From Trichococcus alkaliphilus (GTDB lineage Bacteria; Bacillota; Bacilli; Lactobacillales; Aerococcaceae), in the NCBI RefSeq assembly GCF_003008695.1, contig NZ_PXZT01000006.1, positions 62,001 to 126,000 on the forward strand: a stretch of DNA of 64,000 nucleotides, in the 5' to 3' direction. Below the pieces are notes generated by a model, which worked only from the letters and a program-made list of their open reading frames with translations, did not search any database and was not told where the DNA came from. This document shows positions 1 to 6,473 of the stretch, piece after piece. A program made the position numbers and the translations under genes. Numbering within the stretch: the first letter of the stretch is position 1; every line of letters begins with the position of its first letter.

Positions 1-681
1 AACATCGGCATCGCCAACTTCACTTGGTGCGAACAGTACGAGCACCTCGGCCTTTCCGAAATCCTTATCGCCCGATTCAGGGAAGTCTACGCCAAACTCG
101 ACCTCCTAATCGAATACGACCTGATGCTGCCGATCCATGACCTGGATGTCCCCAGAAAGAAGATCGGCTTCCTGTCCCGCAAATTCGATCCGGACCGTAT
201 CGCAGCCATCAAAGAACGATACGGCCCAAGCATCTTCATAACCTGCGGCAAATCCGCCAATCTGGATAATATCCAGATTCACAACTACGACGGTACCATC
301 TTCGCCACCAGTGGCATCGACATAACCAGCACCGCCAAAATCGTCCAACTCCCCGTCGAAACCTTCGACACCCACAACTACCTCGCCGCCAGCGACATCA
401 TCATCGCCAAAGCCGGTTGGGGCACCATCTCCGAAGCACTACTTTCCAAAAGTAACCTCGTGCTGATCGAAAGGGAAGGCGTGCTGGAAGATACCGAAAA
501 CATCAATGAACTGAAACGCAGAGGAGTCGCAGTCTCAATCAAAGAAACCAACTTAGCGCGTATTGATATGCATGCGATCAGCGATCTGAGCGCATCGAAT
601 ATCGTCAGAGAGAATTTGAATGCTTATAAAAATGCCGTCGAAGAGGTTGTCAGCATTCTGAAATCAAATAGTCACGCCTAA
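1..681 (+). CDS. Glycosyltransferase, MurG/GT28-like C-terminal part (5'-truncated)
   Basis: The frame is open from the first base of the window and stops at a TAA at 679-681, so the start lies outside. About 226 residues are visible. The C-terminal half has IIIAKAGWGTISEALLSKS followed by an LVLIERE-type stretch. This resembles the nucleotide-sugar binding end of GT28/MurG-like glycosyltransferases (G-G/W-T-x-x-E-A-L pattern). The likely role is transfer of a sugar from a UDP-sugar to a lipid or surface acceptor; the acceptor cannot be read. Codons in the first 500 bases end mostly in C, unlike the AT-rich intergenic DNA downstream. An open frame on the other strand (106-375) is a shadow of this codon bias. 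Confidence 0.6.
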   Translation, partial: NIGIANFTWCEQYEHLGLSEILIARFREVYAKLDLLIEYDLMLPIHDLDVPRKKIGFLSRKFDPDRIAAIKERYGPSIFITCGKSANLDNIQIHNYDGTIFATSGIDITSTAKIVQLPVETFDTHNYLAASDIIIAKAGWGTISEALLSKSNLVLIEREGVLEDTENINELKRRGVAVSIKETNLARIDMHAISDLSASNIVRENLNAYKNAVEEVVSILKSNSHA

Positions 682-743
682 GGTGTGACTACCTCCGACA
701 AGGCATCCCTAACAGGAGAAGAACATACATCCAGCTACACCAA

Positions 744-1156
744 CTCCGATGAGAAACCTTTCATCGGAGCTGGAAACATTTTATATTGGCTCACCTTCGA
801 CAAACACATTCCTCATCGGAGGTGAGAATCAGTCAAGGCAATCCCATCATTTCCCGCAAAATAACAGTCCTGGTTCTAGCTCTGGTCAGCGGTGTGCTGG
901 TGCTTTCCACACTCGTCAGTAGACGGTTTATCGATAAGAGTTAGTTGCATTTTAATATAGAAGAAGCTCACCGGCGAAATTCGCCGGTGAGCTTCTTCTA
1001 TATTGCTGGAGGTGGGCTTTCTCCGACTAGGACGGTGCTCGCCGGAGCACAGAGTGCCCTTGCTTTTAATCCACTCAACTCCGACGAGCCGATCCTCATC
1101 GGAGCTAAGATCCCGCAGGAATGCACGAACTCCGGCGAAGCCGTCGCTCACCGGAG
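744..1156. repeat. Hairpin repeat array A
   Basis: Several 26-27 base imperfect inverted repeats follow the plan CTCCGRCGA, 8-9 base loop, TCRYCGGAG. Clear units are 744-769, 1021-1047, 1079-1104 and 1130-1156. A degenerate unit lies near 792-820, and the long palindrome at 954-1004 also carries CCGGCGAA. Clear units are spaced 50-58 bases apart. The array fills the gap between the glycosyltransferase and the 3' end of the minus-strand EAL gene. Short open frames through it (876-1214, 945-1241) have no ribosome site and follow the repeat, so they are not called. Confidence 0.8.
954..1004. repeat. 51-base perfect palindrome
   Basis: Two 25-base arms (954-978 and 980-1004) are exact reverse complements around a single central A at 979. 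The inner part carries CACCGGCGAA/TTCGCCGGTG, related to the surrounding hairpin repeats; the outer part is AATATAGAAGAAG. There is no T-tract, so it is not a classical terminator, although it could end transcription from either side. Confidence 0.85.
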
Positions 1157-1210
1157 GAGAGGGGGCTTCGCCGAACAAACAGGCATTGCCAAGCGCAAAG
1201 CGATGAAAGG

Positions 1211-1915
1211 TCAATGCAATACTTGGCCTTTACCATGGTAGTAGCCTTGCTGATAAACCATGCCTAAGTTTTTAAGCTTGTTGCTGATGCATTCTGACTC
1301 GACTCCTTCAACTATCATTTTAAGATGGTAATAGTTTGACAGATTATGCCAACTAGTCAAGAAATTGAACATGATGTCTTCATTGATGTTTCTGAAATTT
1401 AACAATGAGATTTTAATAGTATGAATATTTTGAATGTTGTTTGATATTAATTCAAAGTTGTTTTGGCCACTCCCTATATCATCAATCGCTAATGAAAAAC
1501 CTTTATCCTTTAGATTTGAGATATAGGTTTGGAGGTGATTCGCTCTTTCGATTGGGTCAAATTCGCAGTAGTGCTCAGTCAATTCGATTGAGATATTTCC
1601 TTTCATCGAGGAAATATTGTCCAAAAAAGTCCAAGTTGAAGGATGTTGCAACTGTTTTGGATGCAAATTCAGCGATAGTTTGGTGTTGCAGTGGCTGGCC
1701 ATTAATTTTTTCAGTTCCCTAAAATAATAAGCCATCAACTTGGAATTGCGTTCTTCCTTCTCAATGAACCACAGGAACATTTTTTCAGGGAAAGCACACA
1801 GCTTTTTTGATCTTAACAAAATTTCGTACCCATCGATACTATTTGTGTGTGAACATAGCATGATTGGCTGACATACCAAGTATAAATCATCTAACAACTC
1901 TTGCATCTTATCCAT
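1211..1915 (-). CDS. Stand-alone EAL-domain protein, copy 1
   Basis: A 235-residue protein made of one EAL domain with no membrane or sensor part, predicted to hydrolyse or bind cyclic di-GMP in the cytoplasm. Visible motifs are YEILLR (EAL position), SLNLHP (Asn ligand), IELTEH (Glu), AIDDIGSGQNN (tandem Asp), TIKIS (Lys), VEGVE (Glu) and QQGYY (Gln). The usual metal and catalytic positions therefore seem kept, but loop 6, normally DDFGTGYSS, is altered. The start is the ATG at 1915 behind AAAGGGGG; a GTG 24 bases upstream lacks a ribosome site. It is a close paralogue of the gene at 4089-4793, and similarity continues into the upstream DNA. Whether it is an active phosphodiesterase or a c-di-GMP sensor is open. 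Confidence 0.85.
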   Translation of the reverse strand: MDKMQELLDDLYLVCQPIMLCSHTNSIDGYEILLRSKKLCAFPEKMFLWFIEKEERNSKLMAYYFRELKKLMASHCNTKLSLNLHPKQLQHPSTWTFLDNISSMKGNISIELTEHYCEFDPIERANHLQTYISNLKDKGFSLAIDDIGSGQNNFELISNNIQNIHTIKISLLNFRNINEDIMFNFLTSWHNLSNYYHLKMIVEGVESECISNKLKNLGMVYQQGYYHGKGQVLH

Positions 1916-1997
1916 TAACTTTTCCCCCTTTACGATCACTGCAAATGAACCAGTGAAAATATGTTGGACCTAATCCTACGGTTTAATAATTACAACG

Positions 1998-2040
1998 ATT
2001 ATATTAAAAGATATCCAATGATTATTCGAATACATTTGTG
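1998..2040 (-). promoter_or_regulatory. Putative promoter region of EAL copy 1
   Basis: On the minus strand a TATAAT lies at 2003-1998. Upstream of it a 21-base block (2040-2020) with the palindrome ATTCGAAT is shared, with about four changes, with the region upstream of the second EAL gene (4917-4897). The distance from this block to the TATAAT differs between the copies (about 20 and 10 bases), so the block is not simply a -35 element and may be an operator. Confidence 0.4.
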
Positions 2041-2149
2041 TGTAAAAATCACTAACTATCTAAGACAATGCCTCGTCGAACTTCCGGATCATAGCCGATT
2101 CAATTGGCATTTCATAATAGCTACATCCTAAAAGAGGTGACTCTATACA

Positions 2150-2344
2150 GTGAAAAAGGAAAATCTTATATGTAACAGCATTTATCCTGACTGTGATTTA
2201 TCTTGTTTGGAGAGGGCTCAATACGCTCCCATAGGACGAATCTGTTTTGCACGCGTCTTTGGGATTTTGTCATTTATCTGTGAGCCTATATCTAATTTTA
2301 CCGCTGCGATCCTTATTTGGATCAAAAAAGTCTTAAAAGAATAA
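2150..2344 (+). CDS. Small hypothetical protein, Cys-containing
   Basis: A possible 64-residue protein starting with GTG, with AGAGGTGA about 10 bases upstream. It has a Cys-containing N-terminal half (NLICNS, DCDLSCLE, GRICFA) and a hydrophobic C-terminal half ending in basic IWIKKVLKE. I recognise no family. It stands alone between a divergent EAL gene and repeat array B, and composition could produce such a frame by chance. Confidence 0.3.
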   Translation: MKKENLICNSIYPDCDLSCLERAQYAPIGRICFARVFGILSFICEPISNFTAAILIWIKKVLKE

Positions 2345-2467
2345 CCAAACCTGTATACATCCAGTGTCATATTTTCGCTGGAGGTTGCCATGATGGTACT
2401 TTCCCGATACTGAGTGGTTCTTCGACCAGAAAAGAGTTGGAAGGAGAAAGCTATCCAAGGGACTCAT

Positions 2468-2847
2468 CTCCGACGAGCAGGGTGTTCATAGGAGGACAGA
2501 TCTGCGCCAGCGAGATCAACTCCGGGGACCGAATGTTGGCCGGAGGAGGATGCATTGCGGACGGCTGTACTCCGGCGAAGCCGCGGTGGTCGGTGGTGAT
2601 GATCTTTTTGGATCTTCTCCTCCGGCGGAAAGGTTGCTGCCCGGAGGAAAATGTCAGCTCCGATGAGAAGGGCGCTCATCGGAAGACAGCATTGTGCCGG
2701 ATAGCTCAACTACGGGGAGGGAATGCTGGCCGGAGGAGGATGCATTGCGGGCGGCTGTACTCTGGCGAAGCCGCGGTGGTCGGAGGTAATATTCTTTTTG
2801 GATTTTCTCCTCCGGCGAAAGGACCGTTCACAGGAAAAGCGGGACGC
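2468..2847. repeat. Hairpin repeat array B with a 190-base tandem duplication
   Basis: Hairpin units of the CTCCGGCGA ... CCGGAG type begin near 2468, 2520, 2570, 2620, 2658, 2709, 2760 and 2810, so most steps are 50-52 bases. On top of this, 2468-2657 is repeated as 2658-2847. Within it 2531-2633 and 2721-2822 are nearly the same and share the block GGAGGATGCATTGCGG. The open frame that crosses the region (2317-2862) is built from the repeat and has no ribosome site, so it is not called as a gene. Confidence 0.85.
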
Positions 2848-2953
2848 TTAAAACCCTACTGAAAAAGCAATCAATTTCTGGTGAGTCGCGTATATTATCT
2901 TCGAATGCTTAAACGCCTCTCTCGTGCTTAACCGATTAAAGGAGCTGCTGAAT

Positions 2954-3670
2954 TTGGAAATAATACTGCTTTTTCTTCTGGCTGTTGGTTTGTTTAAGGA
3001 ATTTAGTGGAGGCCCGCCGAAGCAGAAGAAACATAAACGATACAACCGATACCAAAGGACCGCGTATAATGCTGCAAGCGGCAATAGCGTCTTCGATACT
3101 CTGTTTGATGATGGGAAATATGGCGAATTCCTCATCTATTCCTGTTTGGAGGACTTGGGCGATGAGCACAAATTGTTGACGAATATTTATTTGCCCAAGG
3201 GAAATGGGACGACCACTGAAATCGACTTGATCATGATTTCGGCAACCGGCATTTATGTTCTCGAGTCGAAAAATTACAGCGGTTGGATTTTCGGGGATGA
3301 GAACAGCAAGTACTGGAAACAGATTTTTCGAGGCGGCCGGCACTATCAATTCTATAATCCCATTTGGCAGAACAAGAAGCATATCAGCGTTCTGAAACAG
3401 CATCTTGGTCTGGGCGACGAGGTTTTTCGTTCTTATATCGTTTTCAGTGAGCGGTGCGCCATCAAGAAAATGTTTGTTTATTCGCCGGAAGTGAAGGTGA
3501 TGAACCAGGATGTGCTGGCTTGCGAAATTGTAGAGGACATGATGCAGCGGCCGGAATTCTTCACGCCTTTGGAAATGGAACAGATCTACAACGAATTGAG
3601 TCGATACACCCAAGCTGATGAGGAAACGAAACAGGCGCATATCGATGCGATTAAGCGCAGAGATCCGTGA
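2954..3670 (+). CDS. Membrane-anchored NERD (nuclease-related) domain protein
   Basis: About 239 residues. A short hydrophobic N-terminal segment (IILLFLLAVGLF) is followed by a basic stretch and then a NERD domain. The domain core is visible as EIDLIMISATGIYVLESKN, with the acidic-acidic-ExK pattern of restriction-endonuclease-like folds. NERD proteins are thought to be involved in DNA or RNA processing; the true substrate is unknown. I prefer the TTG at 2954, which has AAAGGAG nine bases upstream; a GTG at 2924 in the same frame has no ribosome site. The gene is monocistronic and is followed by a strong terminator at 3731-3765. Confidence 0.75.
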   Translation: MEIILLFLLAVGLFKEFSGGPPKQKKHKRYNRYQRTAYNAASGNSVFDTLFDDGKYGEFLIYSCLEDLGDEHKLLTNIYLPKGNGTTTEIDLIMISATGIYVLESKNYSGWIFGDENSKYWKQIFRGGRHYQFYNPIWQNKKHISVLKQHLGLGDEVFRSYIVFSERCAIKKMFVYSPEVKVMNQDVLACEIVEDMMQRPEFFTPLEMEQIYNELSRYTQADEETKQAHIDAIKRRDP

Positions 3671-3730
3671 GGGGGATATCTGTTCATATATAATCATGAA
3701 ATGAATAATTGTAGCGTACTTGCTACAATA

Positions 3731-3765
3731 AAAAGACCGATGGGACGATATTCCATCGGTCTTTT
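3731..3765. terminator. Terminator after the NERD gene
   Basis: A 13-base perfect stem (3731-3743 with 3753-3765, AAAAGACCGATGG) has a 9-base loop and ends in TTTT. The A-run on the other side could also let it stop transcription coming from the minus strand. Confidence 0.85.
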
Positions 3766-3814
3766 CAGCATGCTCAAGAAACGAGATCCCTCATGAAAAA
3801 GTGTGGAGACGGAA

Positions 3815-4045
3815 CTCCTACGAGAGGAGAGCTCCACGGAAGATAGTCTCGAGCTGGTCAGATTACCTCTGACGAGCGAATGCTGGCCGGAGGAGGCTGT
3901 GTTGCGGGTGGCCGAACTCCGGCGAAGCCGTGCGTCCCCGGAGGTAACACTAGGAAGTGATGCACCAGCTCCGGCGAGGAAGGCCTCCCCGGAGGACAGC
4001 CCCAGCAGGCGGCGCCAACTACGGAGAGCCCGCCGCTCACCGGAG
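3815..4045. repeat. Hairpin repeat array C
   Basis: The most regular array: five 26-27 base units start at 3815, 3867, 3917, 3969 and 4019 (steps 52, 50, 52, 50). Cores are CTCCGGCGA ... CCCCGGAGG or TCACCGGAGG, with inter-unit stretches of 23-25 bases. The last three units and their inter-unit sequences align with array D at 21826-21954. The array abuts the 3' end of EAL copy 2, as array A abuts that of EAL copy 1. Confidence 0.85.
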
Positions 4046-4088
4046 GAGAGCGCACAAAAATGTTTGGCCGGAGTCCCGGCCGCAAAGA

Positions 4089-4793
4089 TCAAACCAACAC
4101 TTGGCCTTTCCCATGGTAATAGCCTTGCTGATAAACCATACCCAAATTTTTAAGCGTATTGCTGACGACTTCACACTCAATCCCTTCAATAATTAGTTTA
4201 AGATGATACTGTTGGGATAGTGAAAGCCAGCTGTTCAAAAAATTGAACAAAACTTGCTCATTTAGATCTCGAAATTTCAACAGTGAAAATTTTATCGTGG
4301 TAATATTCGGGATGTTCCTCGTTACTAATTCAAAGTTATTTTGACCGCTCCCCACATCATCAATCGCTACGGAAAATCCTTTTTTCTTCAGTTTTAAGAT
4401 ATAATTTTGGAAGTAATCCTCTCTATCTGGCCGATCAAATTCGCAGTAGTGCTCAGTCAATTCGATTGAGACATTCCTTTTCATCGATGAAATAGTGTCC
4501 AAAAAATCCCAGGTTGAGGGATGCTGCAACTGTTTGGGATGCAGATTCAGTGATAATTTGGTGTTGCTGTGGATATCCATTATTTTTGCCAGTTCCCTCG
4601 AATAATAAGCCATCAATTTGGAATTGCGCTGCTCCTCTTCGATGAACCACATGAATGTTTTTTCAGGAAAACGGCGCTGCTGTTTTGATCTTAGTAAAAC
4701 TTCGTACCCATCGATAATATTTGTATTTGAACACAGCATGATTGGCTGGCACACTATGTATAAATCATCTAACAACTCTTGCGTCTCATCCAC
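4089..4793 (-). CDS. Stand-alone EAL-domain protein, copy 2
   Basis: A 234-residue single EAL domain, paralogue of 1211-1915 and similar over its whole length. It keeps YEVLLR, SLNLHP, IELTEH, AIDDVGSGQNN, IKFS, IEGIE and QQGYYHGKG. As in copy 1, loop 6 reads SGQNN instead of TGYSS. The start is a GTG at 4793 with AAAGGGGG seven bases upstream. No sensor domain or membrane segment is present, so it should act on the cytosolic c-di-GMP pool. Both copies are followed by a hairpin array and preceded by a related promoter region, so a whole segment seems to have duplicated. Confidence 0.85.
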   Translation of the reverse strand: MDETQELLDDLYIVCQPIMLCSNTNIIDGYEVLLRSKQQRRFPEKTFMWFIEEEQRNSKLMAYYSRELAKIMDIHSNTKLSLNLHPKQLQHPSTWDFLDTISSMKRNVSIELTEHYCEFDRPDREDYFQNYILKLKKKGFSVAIDDVGSGQNNFELVTRNIPNITTIKFSLLKFRDLNEQVLFNFLNSWLSLSQQYHLKLIIEGIECEVVSNTLKNLGMVYQQGYYHGKGQVLV

Positions 4794-5216
4794 TAACTTT
4801 CCCCCTTTATGATCACTGCAAAATAACTAGTGAAAATACATTGGATTGAATCCTATGGTTAAATTATTACAGCGATGAAAATATATTATACCAGATGATG
4901 ATTCGAATGTATTTGTTCTTTTGCAAAACTAAAATTACCAAGCTAAAGTTAACTTATCGGTTAAAAAAAATATTTTTAATCCCAAAACAAAAAACAATAT
5001 TGTATTTTGATTGTTCAAATATTTTTTACTTTTTTTATTATTATACAATATGAAATAAGTAAGATATAATAAGCAAGATATTACTGTATTTAAGAAAATG
5101 TTTGTTCTAATCAAACGTTTATTCTGCGGTAATTTATACTTAAATTTTATATAACGATGCAAGGTTTAAAAAAAAAATAACTCGTTTCTATTAGGCATGC
5201 ATGTAAGGAGAACACG
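4794..5216. other. AT-rich intergenic region upstream of two divergent genes
   Basis: This holds the minus-strand promoter of EAL copy 2, with an extended -10 (TGGTATAAT) at 4893-4885, and the leader of the diguanylate cyclase. The stretch 4935-5162 is very AT-rich; its 75-codon minus-strand frame is Lys/Asn-rich and lacks a ribosome site, so I do not call it. No riboswitch-like motif was recognised. Confidence 0.5.
4885..4893 (-). promoter_or_regulatory. Extended -10 promoter of EAL copy 2
   Basis: Read on the minus strand the sequence is TGGTATAAT, an extended -10 element. The matching -35 region is weak, as is usual for this promoter class. It lies about 90 bases upstream of the GTG start. 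Confidence 0.5.
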
Positions 5217-6269
5217 ATGGGTAGTCTACTGGCAAATATTGGAATCATGTTTTTGGGTATTTATTTCTATTTGAGGAGCAAGTTTGGGTCGCCCAATCAA
5301 GATAATGCGAAAATATCCTACTTCATCAAATGCATATTATTGGAAGTGCTGGTAGGAATCGTTTTGTTAAGCTTTTCCACGGTTATTCTGGGCATAAGAT
5401 ATGATTTCAGATTTCTGATGTTTTGTTTTTCTGCTAAATATATGGATTGGAAAATAACCAGTTCGACTATCCTATTGTTAGGGATTCTCAGATTTTTCTG
5501 GGGCAATACTAGCATTGCCCAGGTCAACCTGATTGTCGGTATTTTGCTGGCAGTCACATTGCCGCTGATAGTCCATTATACTCAGGACAGGTTGAACGAG
5601 CTGACCCAATTGCTTGTCTTGGTCACTTATTCTCTCATCCCTACATTGGTAATTACTAACCATATAATAGCTGATAAATCAATCGTGCTGTTGATAAGCG
5701 GTATTCTGTTTATCTCCGGTTATGTCTCAACTTTTGTCATGCACTATTTCATTACGGATCTATACAGTTTGATTGTATCTGCCAGTACCGATCCTCTAAC
5801 GAAGCTCAAGAATGTGCGTACTTTCAACAACGATCTGATGAAAATGGAGCGGGAAAAGAAAGCAGTCACATTGGCAGTGATCGATATCGATCACTTTAAG
5901 GCCTATAACGATAGCTTCGGACATGATGGTGGGGATGCGCTTTTAAAACAGTTGGCACAGGTGTTCAATGAGCTTACGACACCTAGTAAATCCTTCTACA
6001 GAATCGGTGGGGAAGAGTTCGCCGTGATCATCGACAACTTAAATCCAAGGGATGCAGAGGAGTTCATTTATGATTTGCAGGAAATAGTCGCTCACAGCAA
6101 ATTCTCTATAATGTCAGGTGATCCGGTAAGTGTCACAATATCTGTGGGGGTGGCGCACAGCCGCACCGAAGAAACCTTGAAAAAAACGTTCAAACAGGCC
6201 GATGTAGCGCTATATGAAGCAAAAAAAGGCGGCAGAAACAAAGTTATTGTTTCTTTCCCGCATCAATAA
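5217..6269 (+). CDS. Membrane-bound diguanylate cyclase (GGDEF)
   Basis: A 350-residue protein with an N-terminal membrane part (about residues 1-185, five or six hydrophobic segments, similar in style to 5TMR-LYT sensors) and a C-terminal GGDEF domain (about 190-347). The active-site loop is YRIGGEEFAVI, so it should make c-di-GMP from GTP. The inhibitory RxxD site expected nine to six residues before GGEEF reads TPSK, so product inhibition through that site is probably absent. The start ATG has AAGGAG eight bases upstream. It stands as its own unit, followed by a hairpin at 6384-6425. Confidence 0.88.
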   Translation: MGSLLANIGIMFLGIYFYLRSKFGSPNQDNAKISYFIKCILLEVLVGIVLLSFSTVILGIRYDFRFLMFCFSAKYMDWKITSSTILLLGILRFFWGNTSIAQVNLIVGILLAVTLPLIVHYTQDRLNELTQLLVLVTYSLIPTLVITNHIIADKSIVLLISGILFISGYVSTFVMHYFITDLYSLIVSASTDPLTKLKNVRTFNNDLMKMEREKKAVTLAVIDIDHFKAYNDSFGHDGGDALLKQLAQVFNELTTPSKSFYRIGGEEFAVIIDNLNPRDAEEFIYDLQEIVAHSKFSIMSGDPVSVTISVGVAHSRTEETLKKTFKQADVALYEAKKGGRNKVIVSFPHQ

Positions 6270-6383
6270 CAAGGCGGTCATTGTGTTGAACAGGAATCAA
6301 GGCTTCATTTGTAATAAGTAAGGTTTCTAAACTAACGTGTACTCGGCCGCTCTAAATAAGGGATATGGGTATTTCCGTTAAAG

Positions 6384-6425
6384 ACAGCCATAAATGTTGA
6401 TAAAACAACTTTTGTGGCTGTTTTT
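6384..6425 (+). terminator. Terminator between cyclase and GGDEF-EAL gene
   Basis: The stem ACAGCCATAAA (6384-6394) pairs with TTTGTGGCTGT (6411-6421), with one G-T pair, and is followed by TTTT. It separates the cyclase transcript from the next gene. Confidence 0.7.
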
Positions 6426-6473
6426 CTATATTTTAGTGCTGGTCGGAGAATAATAGTTATCGGGGGTTGAGTG

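Noticed and set aside
2317-2862. 181-codon open frame over array B
   Set aside because: Built from the 190-base duplication (190 is not a multiple of three, so the two copies are read in different frames); no start signal.
3815-4045. CRISPR array
   Set aside because: Repeats are diverged, inter-unit sequences are shared with another array, and no cas genes are present.
3803-4153. Possible Arg/Ser-rich protein over array C, and the overlapping minus-strand frames
   Set aside because: The sequence is non-coding hairpin repeats whose steps (50 or 52 bases) are not multiples of three, and no ribosome site is present.
4935-5162. Small Lys/Asn-rich minus-strand protein
   Set aside because: AT-rich composition explains the frame; no ribosome site and no recognisable content.
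6271-6470. c-di-GMP riboswitch upstream of the GGDEF-EAL gene
   Set aside because: I looked for GEMM-type conserved blocks here and in the leader of the pilus operon and did not find them; only a terminator is visible.
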